Shown: positions 17,910 to 26,803 of the stretch, piece after piece
Layout: every line of letters begins with the position of its first letter
How positions within the stretch are numbered: the stretch's first letter is position 1
Source of the DNA: Nocardioides sp. JQ2195
Lineage (GTDB): Bacteria > Actinomycetota > Actinomycetes > Propionibacteriales > Nocardioidaceae
Direction of reading: 5' to 3'
Length of the DNA stretch: 64,000 nt
NCBI RefSeq assembly: GCF_012272695.1
Contig: NZ_CP050902.1
Coordinates: forward strand, 3,534,001 to 3,598,000
Made by a program: the position numbers and the translations under genes
Notes under the pieces: model-generated
What the model was told of the DNA's origin: nothing
The model's input: only the letters and a program-made list of their open reading frames with translations
Database searches by the model: none

Positions 17910-19322
17910 TCACAGCGAATTCGAGCCCTGGATCCGAGCGAAGGGACGGGCTTCCTCCAGCTCGAAGGCGAGCTCGAGCAGGGTCGCTTCCTGGCCCGCT
18001 CCGGCACCGAGCATCATCCCCTGCGGGAGGCCCCGGGCGGTGGTGGCCAGGGGCAGGGAGATCGCCGGGTCACCCGTGGCGTTCTGCAGCGGGGTGAAGG
18101 CCACCCAGTCCAGCAACCGCTCGATGATCTGGTCGTAGTCGTTGGTGGGGTCGAGGTGGCCGACCTGCGGCGTCCCGTGCGCCACGGTCGGGGTGAGGGT
18201 GACGTCGTACTGGCGGAAGAACCGGGCCGAGATGTGCTTCGAGGCCGCCAGCCGAGCGGTGGCCAACGGCAACCGGTGCAGGTTGCGCGCGCTGTGCCGG
18301 GCCAGCCCGCGGGTCAGGTTGTCGAGCCTGGACGGGTCCCAGGTCCTGCCGTGGGTCAGCCGTCCGGTGCGCACGATGAAGCCGCTCAGCAACGCCCAGT
18401 AGAGCAGGAAGTCGTCGGCGAAGCGGTCAGGCACCGGTGGCTCGATCATCTCGACGCGGTGACCGAGCTCCTCGAGCAGGGCGGCGGTCTTGTGGGTGAG
18501 CTCGGTGGTCTCGGGGTCCGCACTCCGTCCGACGGAGTCGGTGGTGACCGCGATCCTCAGGCGCTTGCGCCCCGGACGGGTGATGTCGCCGACCGGGGCG
18601 AGCTTGAGGTTGCGGAAGACCTTCTCCGACTCGCGGAGGAACGCGGCGGTGTCCCGCACGGACCGGGTGACCACGCCGTCGGCGACGATCCGGACCGGCA
18701 TGTCGCGCATCATCTTGTCCTGGGCGATCCGGTTGCGCGTGGGCTTGAGCCCGACCAGGCCGTTGACCGCCGCCGGTATCCGGATGGAGCCCCCGCCGTC
18801 GTTCGCGTGGGCGATGGGCAGGGCGCCGGCCGCCACCAGGGCCGCGGCTCCCGCCGACGACGCCCCGGCGGTGTACGCCGGGTCCCACGGGTTGCGGACC
18901 GGGCCGAGGCGTGGGTGCTCCGCGGAGGCACTGAAGCCCCACTCCGAGAGCTGCGACTTGCCGAGCGGGATCATCCCGGTGGCCAGGTACATCTTCGCGA
19001 AGTCGCCGTCGGCCTTCTTCTCGGTGCCGAGGAACGCATCGGCCCCGTGCATGGTGGGCATCCCGGCGACGTCGCAGTTGTCCTTGACCAGGGTCGGCAC
19101 GCCGCAGAAGAACCCGCCGCGCGGGTCCCGAGCCTCCACTCGCGCCCGGTCGAAGGCGGCGTACGCCAGGCCGTTCAGCTCCGGCTCGACCTGCCCGATC
19201 CGGCCGATCGCCGCCTCGACCACCTCGGGCACCGAGACCCGCCCTGCCTGGATCTCCTCGACCAGTCCGACCGTGTCGAGGTCACCGAGGGCGTCGTCGC
19301 TGAAGGAGTGCACGCGTGTCAT
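17910..19322 (-). CDS. Amidase-signature family hydrolase
   Basis: The 470-residue protein carries the amidase triad: Lys in TLVKDN, then the Ser-rich segment YTAGASSAGAAALVAAG and DGGGSIRIPAAVNGLVGLKP with cis-Ser and nucleophile Ser. It hydrolyses an amide bond; the substrate is not evident (it is not GatA, being unlinked to gatBC). ATG 19322 is supported by a TAACTT -10 element (19329-19334) six bases upstream, predicting a leaderless transcript. Confidence 0.85.
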   Translation of the reverse strand: MTRVHSFSDDALGDLDTVGLVEEIQAGRVSVPEVVEAAIGRIGQVEPELNGLAYAAFDRARVEARDPRGGFFCGVPTLVKDNCDVAGMPTMHGADAFLGTEKKADGDFAKMYLATGMIPLGKSQLSEWGFSASAEHPRLGPVRNPWDPAYTAGASSAGAAALVAAGALPIAHANDGGGSIRIPAAVNGLVGLKPTRNRIAQDKMMRDMPVRIVADGVVTRSVRDTAAFLRESEKVFRNLKLAPVGDITRPGRKRLRIAVTTDSVGRSADPETTELTHKTAALLEELGHRVEMIEPPVPDRFADDFLLYWALLSGFIVRTGRLTHGRTWDPSRLDNLTRGLARHSARNLHRLPLATARLAASKHISARFFRQYDVTLTPTVAHGTPQVGHLDPTNDYDQIIERLLDWVAFTPLQNATGDPAISLPLATTARGLPQGMMLGAGAGQEATLLELAFELEEARPFARIQGSNSL

Positions 19323-19363
19323 GACCACAAGTTACCGCCGGGTCCGGTTCGTGCGGAGGGCGC

Positions 19364-20071
19364 TCATCCCAGCAGGTGGATGACGACGGGCACCAGGATG
19401 CTGGTGGCCAAGGCGGTGAGTCCCATCGAGAGCCCGGAGAAGGCTCCCTCGACCGGGTCCTCGTGCAACGCCCTGGAGGTGCCGATGCCGTGCGAGACCG
19501 AACCGATCGCCAGGCCGCGCGCCCGTGGATCGCGCACCCGGAGCAGGTTGAGCAGGGTCGGTCCGAGCACGGCGCCCATCATCCCGGCGACCACGGTGAA
19601 GACGGCGACCAGGGAGGCGTTCCCGCCCACGTGCTCGGTCACGGAGATGGCGATCGGCGTGGTGGCGGACTTGGCGGCGATGGTCAGCTCCAGCTCGCGA
19701 CCGCCACCCAGGGCCCGCGCCAGCAGGACACCACCCCCGATGGAGACCAGGGCCCCCACCGGGATGGCCACCAGCATCGGCAGCGCCAGCTCCTTGAGGT
19801 GGTGGGCCTGATGGTGCAGCGGCACGGCCAGGGCCACCGTGGCGGGGCCGAGCAGGAACGCGATGATCGATCCTCCGGCCAGGTACTGGTCGTAGGAGAC
19901 GTCGAGAGCCCACATGACCAGGCCGACGACGATGATCGCCACGAGCACCGGCTGCGCGAGCGGGTGGTTGCGGCTGATCCGCTTCACCTCGAGGCCGACC
20001 TTGTAGGCCGCGACCGTCACGAAGACGCCCAGCAGCGGCGTGCTGCGCACGTGGTCGAGGAGCTCGCTCAC
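19364..20071 (-). CDS. lrgB: LrgB/CidB family membrane protein
   Basis: This 235-residue protein has about six to seven hydrophobic segments and the LrgB family motif LELTIAAKSATTPIAISVTE and IGSVSHGIGTSRALHEDP. LrgAB/CidAB proteins affect murein hydrolase export or carboxylate transport (pyruvate, glycolate). The GTG start overlaps the lrgA stop by 4 bases. Confidence 0.88.
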   Translation of the reverse strand: MSELLDHVRSTPLLGVFVTVAAYKVGLEVKRISRNHPLAQPVLVAIIVVGLVMWALDVSYDQYLAGGSIIAFLLGPATVALAVPLHHQAHHLKELALPMLVAIPVGALVSIGGGVLLARALGGGRELELTIAAKSATTPIAISVTEHVGGNASLVAVFTVVAGMMGAVLGPTLLNLLRVRDPRARGLAIGSVSHGIGTSRALHEDPVEGAFSGLSMGLTALATSILVPVVIHLLG

Positions 20072-20439
20072 GACGTCGTCCCCGGCTCGGAGCTGCGTCG
20101 GCTGAGGAGCACGACGAGTCCCGCGACCGTGGCCAGACCCGCCAGCCAGGAGATCACCAGCGCACCGGCGATGGGGAGGGCCTCGTCGCGGACGGCACCC
20201 AGGTAGACCACGATGCCGACACCGGGTGGGACGAACAGCAGCTGCAGGTGGCGCAGCAGCCTGTCCGAGGTCTGCAGCAGCCCGGAGTCCGCGTACGGGC
20301 GCCGGACCTGGAGCACGATGAACAGCAGCACCATCCCGATCACCGGCCCCGGCAGCGGAAGATGCAGGCCTTCGGCCAGGACCTCACCGACCAGCTGGCA
20401 CCCGAGGAGCCACAACATCCCGTTCAGCACGGCGGTCAC
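20068..20439 (-). CDS. lrgA: LrgA/CidA family holin-like protein
   Basis: The 123-residue protein from GTG 20439 has four hydrophobic segments and the CidA/LrgA motif LPLPGPVIGMVLLFIVL with later LLFVPPGVGIVVYL. It pairs with LrgB. Longer frames upstream lack family similarity and overlap the flavin reductase gene. Confidence 0.87.
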   Translation of the reverse strand: MTAVLNGMLWLLGCQLVGEVLAEGLHLPLPGPVIGMVLLFIVLQVRRPYADSGLLQTSDRLLRHLQLLFVPPGVGIVVYLGAVRDEALPIAGALVISWLAGLATVAGLVVLLSRRSSEPGTTS

Positions 20440-20458
20440 CCTACGCGCGAGACGTGGC

Positions 20459-21073
20459 TCACCCCGACGGCGGCTCGAGGGGACGTTCCAGGGAGACGAC
20501 CTCGGGTGGCAACCCCCACTCGGAGCCCCCGAGGCGCGAGAGCGGACGCAACGCGGCCATCGTGGGCACGCCGTCGACCAGGGCGTCCTCGCTGATCGAG
20601 AACGACACCACCCTGCCCAGCACGAGCGTGCAGGAGCCCACCTCGACGGTGGAGTGGAGGACGCACTCGATCGCGGCCGGCGCACCCGCGACCCTGGGCG
20701 GTGCCACTCGGTCGCTGGGCTCCATCGCGATGCCCAGCGCGGCGGCCTCGTCGACGTCGGCACCGTAGGGAGCGCTGGACTGGTTGACCGCATCCATCTG
20801 CGGCTCGCTGGCCAGGTTGACCACGAACTCCCCCGTGGCCCGCACGTTGCGCAACGTGTCCTTGGCGCCGACCGAGGTGAACTGGACGACCGGCGGCCGG
20901 TTGCTGGCCACGGTGAAGAACGAGTGCGGCGCCAGGTTGGCCACACCGTCCGCCCCGAGGCTCGAGACCCAGGCGATCGGCCGCGGCACGACCAGGGCAG
21001 TCAGCAGCCGGTAGGGATTGACGTCGGGGTCGTCGGTGGAGAAGGCACGGCGCGTGTTCACGGAACCCAGCAT
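20459..21073 (-). CDS. Flavin reductase family protein (DIM6/NTAB type)
   Basis: The 204-residue FMN-binding split-barrel protein contains TALVVPRPIAWVSSLGADGV, NLAPHSFFTVASNRPPVVQF and DTLRNVRATGEFVVNL. It may bind FMN and act as a reductase or oxidoreductase. It lies 3 bases after the one-domain FAD synthetase gene, in the same direction, which suggests a small flavin-related operon. No specific partner is proven. Confidence 0.82.
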   Translation of the reverse strand: MLGSVNTRRAFSTDDPDVNPYRLLTALVVPRPIAWVSSLGADGVANLAPHSFFTVASNRPPVVQFTSVGAKDTLRNVRATGEFVVNLASEPQMDAVNQSSAPYGADVDEAAALGIAMEPSDRVAPPRVAGAPAAIECVLHSTVEVGSCTLVLGRVVSFSISEDALVDGVPTMAALRPLSRLGGSEWGLPPEVVSLERPLEPPSG

Positions 21074-21076
21074 GAC

Positions 21077-21676
21077 TCAGGCGGTGGCACTCAGGAGACG
21101 GGAGTCGTGACGACCGAGCAGCCGACCGGCGGTTTCCACGTCGCCGGCGGCGAGCAGTCGACGTACTTCCGTGGAGGAACAGGTGTGCTCGCCCACCCGC
21201 ACCAGGTCGAGGGCGTCGACGCTGAAGCCGTGCCAGGCGCCGGCGGCGCGCAGGTAGTCGACGTCGCCGGCACCGCCGCGGCCGCACCGGAAGTTGCTGC
21301 CGACCACCAACGTGCGGATCCCCAGCCGCGCGACCAACCCGTCGGCGACGAAGGACTCGGCGGGAGTGGCCGCGGTGGCCCGGGTGAAGGGCAGGACCAC
21401 GACACCGTCGACGCCCTGGGCGAGAGCCAGCTGGACCCGGTCGTCGACGCTGAGCAGTGCGCGCGGCGCTCGCTCGGGGCAGGTCACCAGCAGGGGATGC
21501 GGGTCGAAGGTGACCAGGATGGCGGGCAGGCGCAGCCGCGCCCCGGTCTCGACGGCACGCCTGACGAGCGCCTGGTGACCGCGGTGGAAGCCGTCGAAGA
21601 CACCCATCGTCACCACCGAGCCGTGGGGGTCGGTCTCGGGCCGGGTGGGCCAGTCGTGCCACGTCTGCGTCTGCAT
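21077..21676 (-). CDS. Stand-alone FAD synthetase (RibF N-terminal domain only)
   Basis: The protein of about 199 residues has every FMN adenylyltransferase motif: GVFDGFHRGHQALV, LVTFDPHP, VVGSNFRCGRGGAGD and CSSTEVRRLL. It stops where bifunctional RibF (about 310 residues) would continue into riboflavin kinase. It should convert FMN and ATP to FAD. It sits between a flavin reductase gene and a terminator that follows the flavin monooxygenase operon, suggesting local FAD supply. An in-frame GTG lies at 21685. Confidence 0.82.
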   Translation of the reverse strand: MQTQTWHDWPTRPETDPHGSVVTMGVFDGFHRGHQALVRRAVETGARLRLPAILVTFDPHPLLVTCPERAPRALLSVDDRVQLALAQGVDGVVVLPFTRATAATPAESFVADGLVARLGIRTLVVGSNFRCGRGGAGDVDYLRAAGAWHGFSVDALDLVRVGEHTCSSTEVRRLLAAGDVETAGRLLGRHDSRLLSATA

Positions 21677-21703
21677 GGTGCTCACCTTCCTGGGGGGTTG
21701 GAG

Positions 21704-21747
21704 TCCGCGGGGCCGTGGTCAGTGGGGTGGGCGCACGGCCCCGCGGA
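21704..21747 (-). terminator. 14-bp hairpin after the phenol-type operon
   Basis: TCCGCGGGGCCGTG (21704-21717) and CACGGCCCCGCGGA (21734-21747) are perfect complements around a 16-base loop, just beyond the dioxygenase stop at 21756. Confidence 0.75.
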
Positions 21748-21755
21748 TGCTGGGG

Positions 21756-22613
21756 TCAGCCGCGCTCGAGCTCGAAGTCGTAGGTCGAGCGGCGCACGCC
21801 GGTGCCGTCGTCCTGCGGGTCGAGGACCAGCTCGGGCTTGGTCGCCTCGGCGACGTCGGAGTCGAGGTACTCGCCACCGGCGAAGTAGAGCTGCGTGGTG
21901 ACGGTGCGGTGCCCCTCGGCGCGCACCTGGATGTGCAGGTGCGCGGGACGCCACGGGTGCCACCCGGAGGCCTCGATCAGCTGCCCGGTCGGCCCGTCGT
22001 GCGGGATCATGTAGGGCGCGGGCTGGATCGTGTCGATGGCGAACCGGCCCTCCTCGTCGGTCACCACGACGCCGCGGAGGTTGCCGTCCGGCACGTGCGG
22101 GGCGAAGCCTGAGTAGTAGCCGTCGGAGTCCGCGTGCCAGATGTCCACCTCGGAGCCGGCCAACGGGGTGCCGTCGATGTCACGGACCTGGCCCTCGAGG
22201 ACCAGCGGGGTGCCGACCTCGTCGTCTCGCCGCGGCAGCTTGCACGTCGCGCCCAGCTTGACCTGGTCGGGCTGGTAGTAGGGCCCGAGGATGGATCCCT
22301 TGGTGCCCTTCTGCGAGCTGGCGACCTGCTCCTCCACGGCGTGCTCGACGAACACGTCCATGAACAACGGCCACTCGCCACCTTCGCCGACCTCCATGAG
22401 CCAGGCCTTCGCAGCATTGAACTCTGCGTAGTTGACGTCGTACTCCTTGATCGCCTCGTGCACGCCCTTGAGGACGGCGGTGACGATCGCGGCGACCCGC
22501 TCCGGCGGGGTGTCGGCCAGGTCGGCAGCCGAGGCCGTCGATGCGGCCTTGAAGTTCGCGCTGGCGTTGGCGCCGGCACCCCTGGCAGTGGGTGAGTCCT
22601 GAACTGCAGTCAT
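21756..22613 (-). CDS. Catechol 1,2-dioxygenase (second copy)
   Basis: The 285-residue intradiol dioxygenase has an N-terminal helical linker and the Fe(III) ligands Tyr in GPYY, Tyr in DSDGYYSGF, and two His in RPAHLHIQV. It is clearly homologous along its length to CatA at 32607-33461. It is the third gene of the flavin reductase-oxygenase-dioxygenase operon, so it probably cleaves catechol made there from a phenol to cis,cis-muconate. A hydroxyquinol dioxygenase role is less likely because no maleylacetate reductase gene is present. Confidence 0.88.
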   Translation of the reverse strand: MTAVQDSPTARGAGANASANFKAASTASAADLADTPPERVAAIVTAVLKGVHEAIKEYDVNYAEFNAAKAWLMEVGEGGEWPLFMDVFVEHAVEEQVASSQKGTKGSILGPYYQPDQVKLGATCKLPRRDDEVGTPLVLEGQVRDIDGTPLAGSEVDIWHADSDGYYSGFAPHVPDGNLRGVVVTDEEGRFAIDTIQPAPYMIPHDGPTGQLIEASGWHPWRPAHLHIQVRAEGHRTVTTQLYFAGGEYLDSDVAEATKPELVLDPQDDGTGVRRSTYDFELERG

Positions 22614-22647
22614 CTCCTGTGCTCCTGTCTTGACTGGTGGCGCCGAG

Positions 22648-24234
22648 TCACCGGTTGATGATCTTGCTGACGTCGGTGGGGTTGACCAGGTCGGGGACCG
22701 TCCAGCCGTCGAGGTCGTACTCGCCGAGGAACGAGTCGGCGAAGTCGGTCATCCTCGCGCTCTCGCCCTGGGCCTCGGCGGCGAAGAGGATCTCGGCCTT
22801 CACGTTCTCGTGGTTGCCGGAGTAGTTGCGCTCGTAGAGCTCGTGGCGACCGCCGAACTCGGTGCCGACGGAGTCCCACAGGGCCTTCATCACCTTGGTG
22901 CGGTCGACGGCGTCGTAGCCGTTGGAGCCGCGGACGTACTTGTCGAGGTAGGGCCGGACCTCGGGAGTCTTGAAGTCCACCGCGTTGGAGTTGAGGTAGA
23001 TCAGGCCCGAGGCGACGTCCTGCTGGATGATCTCCTTGACCCGGGGGTACATCTCGATCATCAGCTGGCGGTAGACCATGCCGTAGTCGAGCTTGGGCAG
23101 GGCCATGCCACCGGGGCCCTGGTCAGGGTTGGCAGCCATCGCGTCGGCCAGCGCACGGAAGGTGTTGCGGTAGCCGATGACCTCACCGACGCGGGTCTGC
23201 ACGCCGCGGAAGTCCTTGGTGCCGGTGGCCTCGAGTGCCTTGAGCAGCAGTCCGGCGATGAACTCCAGCTTGGTGGCCAGTCGGATGCAGCCGTGGAAGG
23301 TGAAGCGGTGGAAGAAGCCGGTCTGCATGGCGAAGCCGTTGATCTTGTCGACGTCGCCGTAGACGAAGATGTTCTCCCAGGGCACCAGCACCTTGTCGAA
23401 GACGAAGATGGTGTCGTTCTCGTCCATCCGGCTCGACAGGGGGTAGTCGAAGGGGCTGCCCAGGGTGTCGGCCTGCATGCCGTACGACGGTCGGCAGATG
23501 AGCTTCACACCGGGCGCGTCCATCGGGACGGTGCAGACCAGCGCGTACTCCTTCTTGCGGATCGGGAGGCCGTAGTGCGCGATGAAGTTGTAGTTGGTGA
23601 TCGCCGAGCCGGTGGCCACGACCTTCGCACCGGAGACGATGACGCCGGCGTCGGTCTCCTTCTCGACCTTCATGAACACGTCGCCCACCTCGTCCGGCGG
23701 CAGGTTGCGGTCGACCGGCGGGTTGATGATCGCGTGGTTCCAGTAGAGGACCTTCTCCTGGCTCTCCTTGTACCAACGCTTCGCGTTCTCCTGGTAGGGC
23801 GAGTAGAACTCCGTGTTCCCGCCCAGCGTGCCGAGGAAGCTGCCCTTGTAGTCGGGGGAACGACCCATCCAGCCCCAGGTCTTGCGGGCCCAGGTCTCGA
23901 TCGCCTTGCGGTCGGCCTGCAGGTCCTCGGAGGTCTTCGGGGTCTTGAAGAAGGGGTGGGTCCAGCCGCCGTTGCCGGTGTCGGTCGGCACCCAGACGTC
24001 CTTCTTGAGCTGCTCGTCGTGCAGTGAGTCGTAGAGCCGGGCGGTCATCCGGATCGGGTTGCGGAAGGCCGGGTGCTCGGTCACGTCCTTGACCCGCTCG
24101 CCGTAGATCCAGATCTCGCGGTCGTCCTTGAGCGAGTCGATGTAGTCCTGGCCGTTCATCGGCTGGGTGGCAGTGGGAGCCTCCGGAGCCTCGAACGTCT
24201 CGGTCGTGTCGGTGGTGTCCGTCGTGGTGGTCAT
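22648..24234 (-). CDS. FADH2-dependent phenol-type hydroxylase, HpaB family
   Basis: The 528-residue protein belongs to the HpaB / PheA1 oxygenase family: [24 protein letters not shown], the flavin region [20 protein letters not shown], and [16 protein letters not shown]. These enzymes ortho-hydroxylate phenols using FADH2 from a separate reductase. Linkage to a reductase and a catechol dioxygenase matches the Rhodococcus PheA1A2-CatA arrangement, so phenol or an alkyl/halo-phenol is the likely substrate. The N terminus is a Thr-rich tail. 4-Hydroxyphenylacetate is an alternative. Confidence 0.87.
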   Translation of the reverse strand: MTTTTDTTDTTETFEAPEAPTATQPMNGQDYIDSLKDDREIWIYGERVKDVTEHPAFRNPIRMTARLYDSLHDEQLKKDVWVPTDTGNGGWTHPFFKTPKTSEDLQADRKAIETWARKTWGWMGRSPDYKGSFLGTLGGNTEFYSPYQENAKRWYKESQEKVLYWNHAIINPPVDRNLPPDEVGDVFMKVEKETDAGVIVSGAKVVATGSAITNYNFIAHYGLPIRKKEYALVCTVPMDAPGVKLICRPSYGMQADTLGSPFDYPLSSRMDENDTIFVFDKVLVPWENIFVYGDVDKINGFAMQTGFFHRFTFHGCIRLATKLEFIAGLLLKALEATGTKDFRGVQTRVGEVIGYRNTFRALADAMAANPDQGPGGMALPKLDYGMVYRQLMIEMYPRVKEIIQQDVASGLIYLNSNAVDFKTPEVRPYLDKYVRGSNGYDAVDRTKVMKALWDSVGTEFGGRHELYERNYSGNHENVKAEILFAAEAQGESARMTDFADSFLGEYDLDGWTVPDLVNPTDVSKIINR

Positions 24235-24282
24235 CTGCTTCTCCTTGTGCGGGGTCTGGTGGGGGTTGTCGGTCGCGGCGGG

Positions 24283-24849
24283 TCAGGCGTGGGTGGACTC
24301 GACCAGGGGGCGGAAGCTGTCGGCGTCGAACCAGCCGCTGGTGGGGCAGTCGATCGAGCCGCCCCAGTGGATGCCGGGAGCGGCATCGTGCTCGGCGCTG
24401 AGGTAGCGGAACTGGCCGCCGTGGAACAGCAGCGGGTCCCGATCGGTGGTCTCGATGGCCTCGACCTCGCCGATGACGATGAGGTGGTCACCGCCGTCGT
24501 AGGTGCGCCAGGCCCGGCACGAGATCGTCGTGGCGGTTCCTTCGAGGACCGGCGCCGTCGGCCCGTCCACCCAGGCAGGCGCCTGATCGGCAGGGCGGCC
24601 GGCGAAGTGCCAGGCGACGTCGACCTGGTCCGCAGCCAGGATGTTGATCGCGAACGGTCGACCGTCCAGGAACTGGCAGGCCTTCGAGTTGCGTCCCAGG
24701 GTCACCTGGGCCAGTGGCGGATCGAGCGACACGGCGGTGAAGGCGTTGACCGTGGCACCGTGCGGCTCCTCCTCCTCGTTGCGGCAGGTCACCACGGTGA
24801 CGCCGGTCGCGAACCGACCGAACGCGTCCCGCAGCTGTCGGGTATCCAT
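24283..24849 (-). CDS. NADH:flavin reductase component of the phenol-type hydroxylase
   Basis: The 188-residue protein begins MDTRQLRDAFGRFATGVTVV and has the flavin-binding motif ATVNAFTAVSLDPPLAQVTL and a later GDHLIVIGEVE, typical of HpaC/PheA2-type reductases. It is the first gene of the operon and supplies reduced flavin to the HpaB-family oxygenase. A GGAGGTGGA ribosome-binding site precedes ATG 24849. Two palindromes lie just upstream. Confidence 0.88.
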   Translation of the reverse strand: MDTRQLRDAFGRFATGVTVVTCRNEEEEPHGATVNAFTAVSLDPPLAQVTLGRNSKACQFLDGRPFAINILAADQVDVAWHFAGRPADQAPAWVDGPTAPVLEGTATTISCRAWRTYDGGDHLIVIGEVEAIETTDRDPLLFHGGQFRYLSAEHDAAPGIHWGGSIDCPTSGWFDADSFRPLVESTHA

Positions 24850-24866
24850 CTCGTCCACCTCCGGTG

Positions 24867-24898
24867 TACGCTTTGCGTACGGTCTGCACGCTTTGCGT
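24867..24898. promoter_or_regulatory. Tandem palindromic operators of the phenol-type operon
   Basis: TACGCTTTGCGTA (24867-24879) and ACGCTTTGCGT (24888-24898) share the core ACGC-TTT-GCGT. Their centres are 20 bases apart, two helical turns. They lie between the divergent iclR and flavin reductase genes. Confidence 0.65.
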
Positions 24899-24902
24899 TC
24901 AT

Positions 24903-24915
24903 CACCACAGTGGTG
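24903..24915. promoter_or_regulatory. Palindrome CACCACAGTGGTG
   Basis: CACCAC-A-GTGGTG is a perfect inverted repeat in the same divergent region, 16 bases from the neighbouring palindrome centre. It may be a separate operator. Confidence 0.45.
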
Positions 24916-24990
24916 CAGCTCACAGACGGCGTCAACGGGTGGAATCACCTGTTTTGATACCCGTTCGACAGGAATTCGGAGGTTCCGCAG

Positions 24991-25821
24991 ATGAGTCAGC
25001 CGCCCATCGCCGGCAGCGACCGTGACCACATCCAGAGCATCGAGCGCGGCTTCGCCGTGCTGCTCACCTTCGACGAGGAGTCGCCCTCCCCCACGGCGTC
25101 CGAGGTGGCCGAGCGCACCGGGCTGTCGCGCCCCGCCGTACGCCGCATCCTGCTCACGCTGCAGAACCTCGGCTATGTCCGGGCGGAGGGACAACGCTGG
25201 CGACTCTCCCCGCGCGTGCTGACGATCGGGCAGCACTTCGCCGCCACCAACAGCATCATCGAGGTCACCCAGCCGCACCTGCTCCGCGTGGCCGAGCGCA
25301 CCGGCGAGTCCGCCTCCCTCGCCCAGCTCGACGGGGTCGACGTCATCTACGTCGCGCGCGTGCACGCCCGTCGAGTGCTCAGCCTCAACGTCGACATCGG
25401 CACCCGGCTGCCGGCCCACGCCACGTCCATGGGTCGCGTGCTCACCGCGTGGGCCGGCAGCGACGTGGTCGACCGCGTCATCAACGAGGGCGGCCTGCCG
25501 GCGCTCACCAGCCGCACGATCACGGACCCGATCGTCTTCCGGGACACGCTCCACCAGGTGCGCACCGAAGGGTTCGCCATCGTCGACGGGGAGCTGGAGG
25601 AGGGCTTCCTCTCCGCCGCCGTGCCGGTCCGGGACGCCAAGGGGTCCGTGATCGCGGCGATCGCCTACTCGACGTCTCGCGCCCGGAGCACGCCGGAGGA
25701 GGTGCAGGAGGAGGTCCTGCCCCTCCTGCGCGAGGTCGCGCTCGACATCGGCCACGACTTGGCCGTCCTCGGCGACCGGCCGCGCGTGCTGGCACTCAGC
25801 GCACGCAACACGTTCACCTGA
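24991..25821 (+). CDS. IclR-family regulator (PcaR/CatR-like)
   Basis: The 276-residue protein has an N-terminal winged helix (RGFAVLLTFDEESPSPTASE ... LSRPAVRRILLTLQNLGYV). The C-terminal IclR effector domain follows (LAQLDGVDVIYVARVHA ... LPAHATSMGRVLTAW ... VDGELEEGFLSAAVPVRDA). It is divergent from the phenol-type operon, and the tandem palindromes between them are likely operators. IclR proteins of this type respond to aromatic intermediates such as beta-ketoadipate. A GGAGG site precedes ATG 24991. Confidence 0.88.
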   Translation: MSQPPIAGSDRDHIQSIERGFAVLLTFDEESPSPTASEVAERTGLSRPAVRRILLTLQNLGYVRAEGQRWRLSPRVLTIGQHFAATNSIIEVTQPHLLRVAERTGESASLAQLDGVDVIYVARVHARRVLSLNVDIGTRLPAHATSMGRVLTAWAGSDVVDRVINEGGLPALTSRTITDPIVFRDTLHQVRTEGFAIVDGELEEGFLSAAVPVRDAKGSVIAAIAYSTSRARSTPEEVQEEVLPLLREVALDIGHDLAVLGDRPRVLALSARNTFT

Positions 25822-25830
25822 GCCGGCTGC

Positions 25831-26724
25831 TCAGGCGTCGGGGTCGGCCAGCGAGATCCGCAGCTGCTCGAGCACCCGGTCGACCGCCGGCGTGCGGCGC
25901 TCGGGATGCCAGCCGATGGCGAGCTCGACCGACGTCTTCTCCGCCAGCGGCCGGAACGTCACGCCGGCCAGCTGCAACGCACCAACCGACTCCGGCACCA
26001 TCGCCACACCGAGCCCGGCCGCCACGAAGACCACCAGGGTCGAGGTCTCGGCGGCCTGCACGGCCGTGTGCGGGCTGAACCCCGCTCGCTGGCAGGCGGC
26101 GAGCACCGTGTCGTGCAGGACGGACCGGTGCTCGGACGGGTAGGTGACGAACGGCTCGTCACGCAGGTCGCCCACGCTGACCACCTCGGCCTCGGCCAGC
26201 GGGTGCTGCGAGGAGAGCGCCACGACGAGCGGCTCGCGTCGCACCACCTCCACCACCAGGTCCTGGTGCGGCACCGGCGTCCGCATCAGCGCAACGTCGA
26301 TCGTCCCGTCACGCAGCGCGTGGACCTGCTCGGGCGTCAGCATCTCGCCCTTCACCTCGCACTCGACGTCGGGCAGGGTCGCGCGCAGGTGGCGGGCCAG
26401 CTTCGGGAGCAGGGAGTACGTCGCCGAGCCGATGAAGCCGATCGAGACCCGGCCCACCTCCCCGGCGGCCACCCGACCGGCCTCGACCCCCGCCTGGTCG
26501 ACGGCGGCGAGCACGGCGCGGGTCCGCTCGAGGTAGCGAGCACCAGCAGGGGTGAGCGCGACCTGACGCGTCGTACGGGTGAACAGGGCAACGCCCAGCT
26601 CCGCCTCCAGCTGGCGGATCTGCTGCGACAACGGTGGCTGGGCCATGTGCAGGCGCTCGGCAGCCCGGCCGAAGTGCAGCTCCTCCGCGACTGCCAGGAA
26701 GTAGCGCAGATGACGTAGTTCCAT
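25831..26724 (-). CDS. LysR-family regulator (CatR/BenM-like)
   Basis: The 297-residue protein begins MELRHLRYFLAVAEELHFGR and has the LysR winged helix (AERLHMAQPPLSQQIRQLEA) and an effector domain (IGFIGSATYSLLPKLARHLR, MRTPVPHQDLVVEVV). It resembles CatR/BenM-type activators, which sense cis,cis-muconate or benzoate. It is divergent from pcaF and end-to-end with iclR (9 bases between stops). It probably activates the pca genes; the effector is inferred. Confidence 0.88.
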   Translation of the reverse strand: MELRHLRYFLAVAEELHFGRAAERLHMAQPPLSQQIRQLEAELGVALFTRTTRQVALTPAGARYLERTRAVLAAVDQAGVEAGRVAAGEVGRVSIGFIGSATYSLLPKLARHLRATLPDVECEVKGEMLTPEQVHALRDGTIDVALMRTPVPHQDLVVEVVRREPLVVALSSQHPLAEAEVVSVGDLRDEPFVTYPSEHRSVLHDTVLAACQRAGFSPHTAVQAAETSTLVVFVAAGLGVAMVPESVGALQLAGVTFRPLAEKTSVELAIGWHPERRTPAVDRVLEQLRISLADPDA

Positions 26725-26803
26725 ATCCCCACCATATGAGTGATCGTGGAATGGATATCTTCAACCTATGGAAGTCTCGGCGTCAACTTCCTAGATTGGA
26801 GAC
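26725..26803. promoter_or_regulatory. lysR-pcaF divergent control region
   Basis: It contains the inverted repeat GGAAGT-N10-ACTTCC (26770-26791) and a wider ATATCC...GGATAT pair. A TAGATT -10 element (26792-26797) lies six bases before the pcaF start. Confidence 0.5.

Noticed and set aside
21756..22613. Hydroxyquinol 1,2-dioxygenase as identity
   Set aside because: The sequence is very close to CatA of this window and no maleylacetate reductase gene is nearby, so catechol is the more likely substrate.
24867..24898. Possible short tandem repeat (microsatellite)
   Set aside because: Each unit is itself palindromic and they are two helical turns apart in a divergent promoter, which fits operators better.
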